From positions 124,001-188,000 of the forward strand of contig NZ_CANKYW010000006.1 of the NCBI RefSeq assembly GCF_947488135.1: 64,000 nucleotides of DNA, in the 5' to 3' direction. The stretch comes from an uncultured Marivita sp. (GTDB lineage: Bacteria > Pseudomonadota > Alphaproteobacteria > Rhodobacterales > Rhodobacteraceae). Each line of letters begins with the position of its first letter. Positions within the stretch are counted from its first letter, which is position 1. Both the position numbers and the translations under genes were made by a program. Of the stretch, positions 9,404 through 20,958 are shown piece after piece. Below the pieces are notes generated by a model, which had not been told where the DNA came from, ran no database searches, and saw only the letters and a list, made by a program, of their open reading frames with translations.

Positions 9404-9492
9404 TTTGCGGTGTCCTTTGTTTTGGGTGGGGCGGGGGCGCTGCCCCCGTCGCCCGCTGGGCGACTCCCCCGGAGTTTATGGGCAAGATGAAG

Positions 9493-9882
9493 CTATATGA
9501 GCGCCGCGATCAACAGGTAGACCGTGGCCAGGAACCCGACCGCCCAAATGAGCGAGCGCCACGGCACCCAACCGAAGACATAGGCCGGAACGTAAAGCAC
9601 GCGTGCGAGCAGGTAGAGACCGCTGGCCATCGCCGTCGTATCGTTGTTCTGGCCGGAATAGGTGATGACCATGACGGCGATGCCGAAGAGGATCAGCCCT
9701 TCGAAATGGTTGTTCATCGCCCGTTGCAGGCGCCCCGCCTTGCCGGTGAGTTGCACCGGGGTGTCACGCGGGCTAAGCGCCTTGCCGGTGCCGACCTGCA
9801 TCTGTGCGGTGACGGAGTAGGCGACGAATTGCAGGATTTGCAGCAGAGCGGCGAGGGTGAGGGCGGTGAGTTCGGGGGTCAT
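9493..9882 (-). CDS. MAPEG-family membrane protein
   Basis: 129 residues with four predicted transmembrane helices (about 4-24, 58-78, 84-100, 106-127). The motif RxxxxNxxE (RAMNNHFEG) after helix 1 and the sequence ARVLYVPAYVFG are typical of the MAPEG superfamily (membrane glutathione-transferase relatives). Start: ATG 9882 is used; an in-frame TTG at 9894 would overlap the upstream gene, and neither has a strong ribosome site. Function in this organism is unknown. Confidence 0.82.
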   Translation of the reverse strand: MTPELTALTLAALLQILQFVAYSVTAQMQVGTGKALSPRDTPVQLTGKAGRLQRAMNNHFEGLILFGIAVMVITYSGQNNDTTAMASGLYLLARVLYVPAYVFGWVPWRSLIWAVGFLATVYLLIAALI

Positions 9883-9886
9883 TTTG

Positions 9887-10288
9887 TTAACCAAGTGACT
9901 TTATAAACGAGGCGAGTAGGCCGCCAGTAAAGTTTCCTGCTTTGGCGTATTGAGCATTACCAGACTGGACCTCTTGCACCGCTTTGGAAACGGGTTGCGA
10001 AGGAACGCCGGGAAGGTCGACCTCCGCTTCCATGATGCGCATTCCGTAGGAAGTGAGCACTGGGCGGATGACGACACCCGCGGCAACATTGTCCAAGGTT
10101 CTGACGACTTCGTCAGTACGGATAACGCCTTCGTTTTCGAGCCAACTGATACACGCAAAAAAGAAGGGCCGATAGCTCTCGTCCAATTCAAGTTCGTCGA
10201 ATTCTAGATCACATTCCTGAATGCCCCATTCCATCAGAAGACCAAGAATCTTTGATATGACGATCTCTGATTTTTGTATGTCATCCAT
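9887..10288 (-). CDS. Hypothetical acidic protein, 133 aa
   Basis: Not recognised. A soluble, acidic protein (DDIQKSEIVISKILGLL, ECDLEFDELELDESYRPFF) with no signal peptide or transmembrane segment. The N-terminal half looks helical and may form a small winged-helix-like or chaperone-like domain (WLENEGVIRTDE); this is a guess. The surrounding bases look less GC-rich than the TCA genes on either side, and the gene sits between odhB and lpd, where a metabolic gene would be expected. It ends 4 nt before the MAPEG gene. Confidence 0.6.
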   Translation of the reverse strand: MDDIQKSEIVISKILGLLMEWGIQECDLEFDELELDESYRPFFFACISWLENEGVIRTDEVVRTLDNVAAGVVIRPVLTSYGMRIMEAEVDLPGVPSQPVSKAVQEVQSGNAQYAKAGNFTGGLLASFIKSLG

Positions 10289-10302
10289 TGGTCAACTCAA
10301 AT

Positions 10303-10356
10303 GGTGCGTGAGATCACGCACCCTACGACGGTGTAGGGTGCGTGTTCACACGCACC
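10303..10356. terminator. Mutually exclusive hairpins downstream of odhB
   Basis: Three hairpins can form here but not all at once. Outer pair: 10303-10322 (stem GGTGCGTGA/TCACGCACC, loop GA) and 10337-10356 (stem GGTGCGTG/CACGCACC, loop TTCA). Alternative: 10315-10344, a perfect 12-bp stem CACGCACCCTAC/GTAGGGTGCGTG with loop GACGGT, which uses the inner arm of each outer hairpin. It lies 6 nt after the odhB stop. Likely a terminator or processing site; related GTAGGGTGCGTG repeats are, from memory, common in this group. Confidence 0.55.
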
Positions 10357-10362
10357 GTTTCC

Positions 10363-11913
<1,551 letters not shown>

Positions 11914-11916
11914 GTC

Positions 11917-14883
11917 TTACTTCCCTTCGATCGTCAGCGCTTCGTCAACGAGTGCTGCTTGCTGTGCTTTGTGTTGGCTGGCCAGACCTGTGGCAGGTGA
12001 GGCCGATGTGGCGCGACCCACATAGCGCGGGCGTTTGTGAGTGGCCTTGATCCGTCCGAGCACCCATTCGAGGTTCGGCTCCATGAAGGTCCAGCCGCCC
12101 TGGTTCTTCGGTTCTTCCTGGCACCAGATCATCTCGGCCTGCGGGAAGCGTTCCAGCTCCTTCACGGCCGAGATCGCCGGGAAGGGATAGAACTGTTCGA
12201 ACCGTAGGATGTAGATGTCGTCGATGCCGCGGGAATCGCGTTCCTCGAGCAGGTCGTAGTAGACCTTGCCGGAACACATCACGACGCGCTTGATCTTGTC
12301 GTCATCGACCAGTTTGGTGTCCGAGTTGCCATATTGCGCATCGTCCCAGAGCACGCGGTGGAAGCTCGATCCGGTGGTGAACTCATCCGCCTTCGAGACG
12401 GCCATCTTGTGCCGCAGGAGCGATTTCGGCGTCATCAGGATCAGCGGCTTGCGGAACGAGCGGTGCAGCTGACGGCGCAGGATGTGGAAGTAGTTGGCCG
12501 GTGTGGAACAATTGGCCACGATCCAGTTGTCCTGACCGCATTGCTGCAAGAAGCGTTCCAGCCGCGCGGAGGAGTGTTCCGGACCCTGGCCTTCGTAGCC
12601 ATGCGGCAGCAGGCAGACGAGGCCCGACATGCGCAGCCATTTGCTTTCGCCCGAGCTGATGAACTGGTCGAACATGATCTGAGCGCCATTGGCGAAATCG
12701 CCGAACTGGGCTTCCCAGAGCGTCAGGGCATTGGGTTCGGCGAGGCTATAGCCATATTCGAAGCCCAGAACCGCGTATTCCGACAGGGCGCTGTCGATCA
12801 CTTCGTAACGCGACTGACCGTCCCGGACGTGGTTGAGCGGGTAGTAGCGTTCTTCTGTGTCCTGATTGATCAGGCCGGAGTGACGCTGGCTGAACGTGCC
12901 GCGTGTGCTGTCCTGACCGGCAAGGCGCACCGGGTAGCCTTCGGTCAGAAGCGACCCGAAGGCGAGCGCCTCGGCGGTGGCCCAGTCGAACCCTTCGCCC
13001 TTGTCGAACATCTCCTTGCGCGACTCGAGCAGGCGCGAGATCGTCTTGTGCACCGGGAACCCATCCGGGGTCCGGGTGAGGGCGTCGCCGATCTCGGCCA
13101 GGGTTTCCGGTGTGATCGAGGTCTTGCCGCGCTGGTACTTGCCCTGTTTCTGCCGATCCAGGTGCGACCAGCGGCCATCCAGCCAGTCGGCCTTGTTGGG
13201 GCGGTATTCCTTGCCGGCCTCGAACTCTTCGTTCAGGTGCGACTGGAACGCGGCCTTCATGTCCTCGATTTCGCCTTCGGGGATCAGGCCATCCTTCACC
13301 AGACGTTCGGTGTAAAGCGACAGGGTTGTCTTCTGCTGCTTGATCTTCTTGTACATCAACGGGTTGGTGAACATCGGTTCATCCCCCTCGTTGTGACCGA
13401 AGCGGCGGTAGCAGAACATATCGATGACCACGTCCTTGCCGAACTTCTGGCGGAACTCGGTTGCGACCTTGGCGGCGTGCACGACCGCTTCGGGATCGTC
13501 ACCGTTGACGTGGAAGATCGGAGCTTCGACCACCAGCGCGTTGTCCGTCGGGTAGGGCGACGAGCGCGAGAAGTGCGGGGCGGTGGTGAACCCGATCTGG
13601 TTGTTCACGACGATGTGGATCGTCCCGCCGGTGCGGTGACCGCGCAGGCCCGACAGGGCAAAGCATTCGGCTACGACGCCCTGACCGGCAAAGGCCGCGT
13701 CGCCATGCAGCAGGATCGGCATGACCTTACGGCGTTCGGTGTCGCCCATCTGGTCCTGTTTGGCGCGCACCTTACCCAGCACAACCGGGTTCACCGCTTC
13801 GAGGTGCGACGGGTTCGCCGTCAGGGACAGGTGGACCGAGTTGCCGTCAAACTCCCGATCGCTGGAGGCGCCGAGGTGGTATTTCACGTCGCCCGAGCCA
13901 TCGACATCTTCGGGCTTGAAGCTGCCGCCCTGAAATTCATTGAAGATCGCGCGATAGGGTTTGCCCATGACGTTTGCCAGAACCGACAGGCGGCCCCGGT
14001 GCGGCATACCGATGACGATTTCCTTCACCCCGAGGCTGCCGCCGCGCTTGATGATCTGCTCCATCGCCGGGATCAGGCTTTCGCCGCCATCAAGGCCAAA
14101 GCGCTTGGTGCCCATGTATTTGACGTGCAGGAATTTCTCGAAGCCTTCGGCCTCGACCATCTTGTTGAGGATCGCCTTGCGGCCCTCGCGGGTGAAGGCG
14201 ATTTCCTTGCCGAACCCTTCGATCCGTTCCTTGAGCCAAGCGGATTGCTCGGGGTCGGAAATGTGCATGTATTGCAGCGCAAAGGTGCCGCAATAGGTGC
14301 GTTTGACGATATCAAGGATCTCGCGCATCGACGCGATCTGGAGGCCCAGAACGTTGTCGATGAAGATCGGACGATCCATGTCCGACTCGGTAAAGCCGTA
14401 GGACTTGGGGTCCAGCTCCGGGTGCGGCGTCTGTTCGCGCATGCCCAGCGGATCCAGGTCGGCGGCCAAGTGGCCACGGATGCGGTAGGCGCGGATGATC
14501 ATCAGCGCGCGGATGGAGTCGAGCACGGCGCGCTGGATCGCATCATCGGTGACTTCGACACCCTTCTCCTGTGCCTTCGCCTTGATCTTGTCGCCCGCGC
14601 CTTTCGCCTCGGCGGGCGCGACGGGCCATTGGCCGTCAAGGGCTGCCGTCAGATCGTCGTTCGGGACGGGCGGCCAATCGGCGCGTGCCCAGCTTGGACC
14701 CGACGCCTCTTTCTTGACGCTGACATCGTCGTCGCCCAGCTGCTTGAAGAACGCCTGCCACGCCTCATCGACCGCGTTCGGGTCATTGGCATAGCGCGCG
14801 TACATCTGTTCGAGATACGCCGCGTTGTGCCCCTGCATGAAGCTGGAGGCGTGGAAGAGATCGTTGGAGCTCTGATCGGTCAT
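11917..14883 (-). CDS. odhA: 2-oxoglutarate dehydrogenase E1
   Basis: Thiamine-diphosphate-dependent decarboxylase of the TCA cycle, 988 residues, normal length. The N-terminal segment (NAAYLEQMYARYANDPNAVDEAWQAFF) docks onto E2; HRGRLSVLANVMGKP and the GDAAFAGQGVVAE segment belong to the ThDP site; the C-terminal transketolase-like half follows (LLPHGYEGQGPEHSSAR). Start ATG 14883 is preferred over an in-frame codon at 14931 because GGAGG stands 8 nt before it. Followed directly by odhB. Confidence 0.97.
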   Translation of the reverse strand: MTDQSSNDLFHASSFMQGHNAAYLEQMYARYANDPNAVDEAWQAFFKQLGDDDVSVKKEASGPSWARADWPPVPNDDLTAALDGQWPVAPAEAKGAGDKIKAKAQEKGVEVTDDAIQRAVLDSIRALMIIRAYRIRGHLAADLDPLGMREQTPHPELDPKSYGFTESDMDRPIFIDNVLGLQIASMREILDIVKRTYCGTFALQYMHISDPEQSAWLKERIEGFGKEIAFTREGRKAILNKMVEAEGFEKFLHVKYMGTKRFGLDGGESLIPAMEQIIKRGGSLGVKEIVIGMPHRGRLSVLANVMGKPYRAIFNEFQGGSFKPEDVDGSGDVKYHLGASSDREFDGNSVHLSLTANPSHLEAVNPVVLGKVRAKQDQMGDTERRKVMPILLHGDAAFAGQGVVAECFALSGLRGHRTGGTIHIVVNNQIGFTTAPHFSRSSPYPTDNALVVEAPIFHVNGDDPEAVVHAAKVATEFRQKFGKDVVIDMFCYRRFGHNEGDEPMFTNPLMYKKIKQQKTTLSLYTERLVKDGLIPEGEIEDMKAAFQSHLNEEFEAGKEYRPNKADWLDGRWSHLDRQKQGKYQRGKTSITPETLAEIGDALTRTPDGFPVHKTISRLLESRKEMFDKGEGFDWATAEALAFGSLLTEGYPVRLAGQDSTRGTFSQRHSGLINQDTEERYYPLNHVRDGQSRYEVIDSALSEYAVLGFEYGYSLAEPNALTLWEAQFGDFANGAQIMFDQFISSGESKWLRMSGLVCLLPHGYEGQGPEHSSARLERFLQQCGQDNWIVANCSTPANYFHILRRQLHRSFRKPLILMTPKSLLRHKMAVSKADEFTTGSSFHRVLWDDAQYGNSDTKLVDDDKIKRVVMCSGKVYYDLLEERDSRGIDDIYILRFEQFYPFPAISAVKELERFPQAEMIWCQEEPKNQGGWTFMEPNLEWVLGRIKATHKRPRYVGRATSASPATGLASQHKAQQAALVDEALTIEGK

Positions 14884-14955
14884 GTTGGGTCCTCCGACCG
14901 GGTTGGATCTAGCAGCGGGAAAGAGGATCAAGGCGATCCGCCATCGCGCGGCTTT

Positions 14956-14987
14956 GCACAGGGCGCAGTGTTCGGTGCGCCCTGTGC
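14956..14987. terminator. 12-bp hairpin between sucD and odhA
   Basis: Perfect 12-bp stem GCACAGGGCGCA / TGCGCCCTGTGC with an 8-nt loop, starting 6 nt after the sucD stop and ending about 70 nt before the odhA start. No T-run follows. It could reduce read-through from sucCD into odhAB or act as a processing/stability element in a common transcript. Confidence 0.5.
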
Positions 14988-14993
14988 AGGTGT

Positions 14994-15878
14994 TTATTTG
15001 CCAATCGCTTCCAGCACCGCCTCGCCCAAACCCGCCGGGCTTTCGGCGACAACGATCCCAGCGGATTTCATCGCTTCGATCTTGTCTTCGGCACCGCCCT
15101 TGCCACCGGCGACGATCGCGCCAGCGTGGCCCATGCGGCGGCCCGGAGGGGCTGTGCGGCCTGCGATGAAGCCAGCGGTCGGTTTCCAGCGGCCTTTCTT
15201 CTTCTCGTCGGCCAGGAATTGCGCTGCTTCTTCTTCAGCAGAACCACCAATTTCACCGATCATGATGATGCTCTCGGTTTCGTCATCGGCGAGGAACCAT
15301 TCCAGCACGTCGATATGCTCGGTCCCCTTGATAGGGTCGCCGCCGATGCCCACGCAGGTGGACTGGCCAAGGCCAACGTCCGTTGTCTGTTTCACGGCCT
15401 CATAGGTAAGCGTACCCGAGCGGGACACAACCCCGACGCTGCCGCGACGATGGATGTGGCCGGGCATGATGCCGATCTTGCAGGCGTCGGGCGTGATGAC
15501 ACCGGGGCAGTTCGGGCCGATCAGGATGGACTTCGAGGTCTCCAGCGCGCGCTTGACCTTCATCATGTCCATGACCGGGATGCCTTCGGTGATGCAGCAG
15601 ATCACGTCCATCTCGGCGTCGATTGCCTCGAGGATTGAATCCGCAGCGAAGGGGGGCGGCACGTAGATAACGGATGCATTCGCGCCGGTCTGGTGTTTGG
15701 CCTCGTGGACCGAGTTGAAAACCGGCAGGTCGAGATGGGTCTGACCGCCTTTGCCGGGGGTCACGCCGCCGACCATCTTGGTGCCATAGGCGATGGCCTG
15801 TTCGGTGTGGAATGTGCCTTGCGACCCGGTGAGGCCCTGGCAGATGACTTTGGTGTTTTCGTCGATGAGGACGGCCAT
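14994..15878 (-). CDS. sucD: Succinate--CoA ligase, alpha subunit
   Basis: With SucC converts succinyl-CoA to succinate with ATP or GTP formation. 294 residues: N-terminal CoA-binding Rossmann domain ([18 protein letters not shown]), [10 protein letters not shown] and the phosphohistidine loop RRMGHAGAI with His251. It lies 175 nt downstream of sucC, an unusually long spacer for a sucCD pair, and that spacer is highly structured. Confidence 0.96.
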   Translation of the reverse strand: MAVLIDENTKVICQGLTGSQGTFHTEQAIAYGTKMVGGVTPGKGGQTHLDLPVFNSVHEAKHQTGANASVIYVPPPFAADSILEAIDAEMDVICCITEGIPVMDMMKVKRALETSKSILIGPNCPGVITPDACKIGIMPGHIHRRGSVGVVSRSGTLTYEAVKQTTDVGLGQSTCVGIGGDPIKGTEHIDVLEWFLADDETESIIMIGEIGGSAEEEAAQFLADEKKKGRWKPTAGFIAGRTAPPGRRMGHAGAIVAGGKGGAEDKIEAMKSAGIVVAESPAGLGEAVLEAIGK

Positions 15879-15932
15879 GTTGTTGGCTCCCTTATGCGTT
15901 GACGTCCTTGAGAGACGTTGAATTGATGTCCT

Positions 15933-16013
15933 GCCCGGTGAGATCCACCGGGCTGCGCCGACCCGCCCCCACAGGGCGGCGCAACTGCGCCACCCCCCGG
16001 GTCGGCGCAGCCC
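15933..16013. promoter_or_regulatory. Structured spacer between sucC and sucD
   Basis: Two inverted repeats that share bases. 15933-15953: 8-bp stem GCCCGGTG/CACCGGGC with loop AGATC. 15950-16013: perfect 15-bp stem GGGCTGCGCCGACCC / GGGTCGGCGCAGCCC whose loop holds a nested hairpin (15978-15991, GGCGC-AACT-GCGCC). Bases 15950-15953 belong to both, so only one can be fully paired. No T-run is present. Probably an mRNA processing, stability or partial-termination element between cotranscribed genes. Confidence 0.5.
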
Positions 16014-16053
16014 TTTGCGCCCTTTCGCGGCATGTCGGCAAATGTGTCATTCC

Positions 16054-17247
16054 TTACCCCTTGACCGCCTTAACGATCTTCTGGGCACCATCCTTGAGGT
16101 CGTCGGCGGCGATCACGTCAACGTCGCTTTCGTTGATGATCTTCTTGCCCGCTTCGACATTGGTCCCTTCAAGACGCACGACCAGCGGCACCTTCAGGCC
16201 GACTTCCTTGACCGCGGCGACGACGCCCTCGGCGATCACATCGCAGCGCATGATGCCGCCGAAGATGTTGACGAGGATGCCTTTGACCTGCGGATCGGAG
16301 GTGATGATCTTGAACGCTTCGGTCACCTTTTCCTTGGTAGCCCCACCGCCCACGTCGAGGAAGTTGGCGGGCTCGGCCCCGTAGAGCTTGATGATGTCCA
16401 TTGTCGCCATGGCAAGGCCCGCGCCGTTGACCATGCAGCCGATTTCACCGTCGAGCGCGATGTAGTTGAGGTCGTACTTGGACGCCTCGAGCTCTTTGGG
16501 ATCTTCCTCGGTGGTGTCACGCAGTTCCGCGATGTCGGGGTGGCGGTAGATCGCGTTGCCGTCAAAGCCCATCTTGGCGTCGAGGCATTTGAGATCGCCT
16601 TCATCGGTGACGATGAGCGGGTTGATCTCGAGCATCTCCATGTCTTTTTCGGTGAACATCTTGTAAAGCGTGCCCATCAGTTGCACGCATTGCTTCACCT
16701 GCTTGCCTTCAAGGCCGAGGTTGAACGCGATGCGGCGCCCGTGGAACGGCTGATAGCCGGTCGCGGGATCGACTGAGAAGCTGAGGATTTTTTCAGGCGT
16801 GCTTTCGGCCACTTCCTCGATGTCCATGCCGCCTTCGGTGGAGGCGACAAACGACACGCGCGAGGTCTGGCGGTCGACCAGCAGCGCGAGATACATCTCG
16901 GTCTGGATGCCGGAGCCGTCTTCGATATAGATGCGGTTGACCTGCTTGCCGGCATCGCCCGTCTGCTTGGTGACAAGGGTGCGGCCCAGCATCTTCTTGG
17001 CTTCCTCAGCGGCTTCCTCGACCGACTTGGCAAGGCGGACGCCGCCTGCTTCGCCAGCGGACTCTTCCTTGAACTTGCCCTTGCCGCGGCCACCCGCGTG
17101 GATCTGCGCCTTGACCACCCAGAGCGGGCCGTCCATTTCGCCTGCCTTGGTCTTGGCCTCTTCGGCCTTGAGGACCACGCGGCCGTCCGACACCGGGGCG
17201 CCGTAGCTGCGTAGCAGAGCTTTCGCCTGATACTCGTGGATGTTCAT
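16054..17247 (-). CDS. sucC: Succinate--CoA ligase (ADP-forming), beta subunit
   Basis: Nucleotide-binding subunit of succinyl-CoA synthetase, 397 residues. ATP-grasp domain at about 1-240 with [17 protein letters not shown] (nucleotide and Mg contacts) and LEINPLIV; C-terminal ligase domain with [16 protein letters not shown] and [11 protein letters not shown]. The start ATG 17247 aligns with the usual [12 protein letters not shown] start. Upstream are paired TGTGATCACA boxes (17360-17390) about 117-138 nt from the start, identical in layout to those before sdhC. First gene of the sucC-sucD-odhA-odhB run. Confidence 0.96.
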   Translation of the reverse strand: MNIHEYQAKALLRSYGAPVSDGRVVLKAEEAKTKAGEMDGPLWVVKAQIHAGGRGKGKFKEESAGEAGGVRLAKSVEEAAEEAKKMLGRTLVTKQTGDAGKQVNRIYIEDGSGIQTEMYLALLVDRQTSRVSFVASTEGGMDIEEVAESTPEKILSFSVDPATGYQPFHGRRIAFNLGLEGKQVKQCVQLMGTLYKMFTEKDMEMLEINPLIVTDEGDLKCLDAKMGFDGNAIYRHPDIAELRDTTEEDPKELEASKYDLNYIALDGEIGCMVNGAGLAMATMDIIKLYGAEPANFLDVGGGATKEKVTEAFKIITSDPQVKGILVNIFGGIMRCDVIAEGVVAAVKEVGLKVPLVVRLEGTNVEAGKKIINESDVDVIAADDLKDGAQKIVKAVKG

Positions 17248-17359
17248 CGGTCAACTGTCCCGTCTTTTGCTGCGATTTGTGGCGATATACGATGGTATAC
17301 GATGCCAGTTTAAACGATTTTTTGCCGCACAGCGGCTTAGAAGGCGAAAAAGCGACAAT

Positions 17360-17390
17360 TGTGATCACAGTCAAAAATCGTGTGATCACA
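17360..17390. promoter_or_regulatory. Paired TGTGATCACA operator upstream of sucC
   Basis: Two identical perfect 10-bp palindromes TGTGATCACA at 17360-17369 and 17381-17390, centre-to-centre 21 bp (two helical turns), separated by an 11-bp AT-rich spacer. The same pair with the same spacing precedes sdhC. The palindrome has the form of a GntR/FadR-family site rather than a CRP site, which would need six bases between TGTGA and TCACA. A GntR-family TCA activator (AkgR) is known in Rhodobacter sphaeroides; whether it binds this motif I cannot verify. Confidence 0.6.
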
Positions 17391-17675
17391 AACCGATTGC
17401 AGATCGGAACTCGAATCGGGAGCTCTGTGCGACTTGAGCTATCAAGAGATGCCTTTCAAGGCATGAACGACGCAATGGCTGTGTGCCAGCGACAATTCCG
17501 ACCCTTCCACGGGGTTCAGGATCCTTCGGATGATTTCTTCCGATACCAAGGGACTCAGCATTTCAGAAGGGCGGTCGTCACTATCATTCTCCACAGTCCG
17601 GAATTCGTCGGAGCCGATCCTGATGAGATACGTGACTTTTTCTGGCCATTGCCGAATTAACTTTGAAGAGACGAC

Positions 17676-17704
17676 AAAAAAAGCCCGACAAAAATGCCGG
17701 GCTT
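17676..17704 (-). terminator. Rho-independent terminator of mdh
   Basis: On the minus strand a 7-bp stem AAGCCCG / CGGGCTT (17698-17704 with 17681-17687) extended by one more pair, a loop rich in T, and then seven T residues (17682-17676). It starts 26 nt after the mdh stop and has the classic intrinsic terminator form. Confidence 0.85.
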
Positions 17705-17729
17705 GGTCAGTTCTTCGGTGTGTCGCGCC

Positions 17730-19592
<1,863 letters not shown>

Positions 19593-19596
<4 letters not shown>

Positions 19597-19907
19597 GCGT
19601 CCTCGGCCGGGGTGGGCAGGGTTTCCGTCAGGCGCTCGAATGCCTGGCCGCTGGCAACAAGGCAGGTGAGGCCGGATGCGTTTGTGACGGTGATCGTCCA
19701 TGTGCCGGTTTCGGTCGAAGCGAAAACCTCCACCATCGTGTTGTTCTGTGCGAGGCCAATGGACTGGCGCGCTTCGCCATAGGCGCTGGCCAATCGTTCA
19801 ATCACCAGATCGCGCGGTGCGCAGTTTTGCTGGGCCTGTGTAAATGTCGTGGATGCCGCGAGTGCCCCGATCGCGAGTGCCGTCATCTTCCAGAAAGCCT
19901 GTTTCAT
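19593..19907 (-). CDS. Secreted small protein, function unknown
   Basis: 104 residues with a clear Sec signal peptide (lysines at 2 and 7, hydrophobic core to about 20, cleavage near TQA-QQ at about 25). The mature part has two cysteines (NCAPRD, LTCLVA) that may form a disulfide and an all-beta look (VEVFASTETGTWTITVTNASG). Periplasmic. Similar small proteins occur in related genomes as far as I remember, without a function. Convergent with the TauE-like gene, overlapping by 4 nt. Confidence 0.7.
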
Positions 19908-20005
19908 CGCCTTACCCCTTTTCGGCTGTGATGGGGCAGAGCGTCCGGCGCGGGCCCTTAAATTTGGTTAACGGGGCGCGCGGCGTACAAGTGCGATGCT
20001 TTTTT

Positions 20006-20020
20006 CTGCGTTGCGGCAAA
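20006..20020 (+). promoter_or_regulatory. Shared ethylmalonyl-CoA-pathway motif upstream of mcl2
   Basis: CTGCGTTGCGGCAAA, 78-92 nt before the mcl2 start. Inside it TTGC-G-GCAA is a 9-bp palindrome. Near-identical 13-mers precede ecm (34079-34091), ccr (35727-35739) and mcd (56160-56172). A second box, TTTTTGCAAAA (20034-20044), follows; TTTGCAAA-type sites are recognised by ScfR-family regulators such as RamB and PccR. Confidence 0.5.
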
Positions 20021-20097
20021 TCAGGTGTTGCAGTTTTTGCAAAAGAATGTAGCTCTCTGGCGCAACATTATTTCGCAGACTCGCTCAGGAGACCGCA

Positions 20098-20955
20098 ATG
20101 GACATGCGCAGCCGCCCCTACCGCTCGGTTCTATATATCCCGGGATCGAAGGACCGGGCGCTGGACAAGGCGCGGGGATTGCCGGTCGATGCGATTATCT
20201 TCGATCTCGAGGATGCGGTGGCGGTCGATGAAAAACCAGCCGCGCGGGCGACGCTGAAAAAGGCGTTGGCCGAGGGTGGGTATGGCGCGCGGGTCAAGAT
20301 CGTCAGGATCAACGGGCTGGACACCGACTGGGGCCGGGCCGATGCCGAGGCCGTGGCGCAGATGGATTGCGACGCGGTGCTGTTGCCCAAGGTCGAATCC
20401 GTCGCGCAACTGGATGCGCTGGCCGAGATCACCGGCGACCTGCCGATCTGGGCGATGATGGAAACACCGCGCGGCATGCTGAACGCCGCCGAGATCGCGG
20501 CGCATCCAAAGATGGCTGGAATGGTGATGGGCACCAATGACCTGGCCAAGGAGTTGCAGACCCGGTTCCGTGCCGACCGTTTGCCGCTGCTGACGTCGCT
20601 GGCGATGTGCCTTCTCGCGGCCAAGGCCGAGGGGCTGGTGATCGTAGATGGTGTCTATAACGCGTTCAAGGATGACGAGGGGCTGAAAGCCGAGTGCGCG
20701 CAGGGGCGCGACATGGGCTTCGATGGCAAGACGCTGATCCACCCGGCGCAGGTGGACATCGCAAACACCGCCTTTGCGCCAGCGCCCGAAGAGATCGACC
20801 TTGCGCGCCGCCAGATCGCCGCGTTCGAAGAGGCCGAGGCGGCCGGGCAGGGCGTTGCCGTGGTGGATGGAAAGATCGTCGAAAACCTTCACGTTGCCAC
20901 GGCGCGTGAAATACTGGCAAAAGCAGAGGCAATCGAAACCATCCAAACGGGGTAA
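20098..20955 (+). CDS. mcl2: (3S)-malyl-CoA thioesterase (CitE-like)
   Basis: Hydrolyses (3S)-malyl-CoA to malate and CoA, the last step of the ethylmalonyl-CoA pathway. 285 residues, HpcH/HpaI-CitE TIM barrel: RSVLYIPGSKDRAL, metal ligands in DLEDAVA and METPRGMLNA, VMGTNDLAKEL, and KTLIHPAQV. The length and the position between mdh and mch match mcl2 of R. sphaeroides as I recall it, rather than the longer malyl-CoA lyase Mcl1. Start ATG 20098 has AGGAGA 6 nt upstream. First gene of a four-gene run ending in mch. Confidence 0.82.
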   Translation: MDMRSRPYRSVLYIPGSKDRALDKARGLPVDAIIFDLEDAVAVDEKPAARATLKKALAEGGYGARVKIVRINGLDTDWGRADAEAVAQMDCDAVLLPKVESVAQLDALAEITGDLPIWAMMETPRGMLNAAEIAAHPKMAGMVMGTNDLAKELQTRFRADRLPLLTSLAMCLLAAKAEGLVIVDGVYNAFKDDEGLKAECAQGRDMGFDGKTLIHPAQVDIANTAFAPAPEEIDLARRQIAAFEEAEAAGQGVAVVDGKIVENLHVATAREILAKAEAIETIQTG

Positions 20956-20958
20956 GCC

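Larger units (their letters stand above)
17248..17729. other. 482-bp intergenic region upstream of sucC, with a possible gene remnant
   Basis: Clearly less GC-rich than the flanking genes. It holds, from the sucC side: AT-rich promoter-like bases near 17280-17300, a small hairpin GCCGC-ACA-GCGGC (17322-17334), the paired TGTGATCACA boxes, and the mdh terminator at 17676-17704. On the minus strand one frame stays open from about 17664 to a TGA at 17442-17444 (ends ...VVHALKGIS) but its first ATG is only at 17561, giving 39 residues; this may be a decayed gene. I do not call a gene here. Confidence 0.5.

Noticed and set aside
17360-17390. Reading the TGTGATCACA boxes as CRP/FNR sites
   Set aside because: CRP sites need TGTGA and TCACA separated by six bases; here the two halves touch. 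The 10-bp palindrome fits a different protein class better.
17277-17660. 127-codon plus-strand open frame upstream of sucC
   Set aside because: No ribosome site, unlikely composition, it covers the paired operator boxes and runs against the apparent minus-strand remnant.
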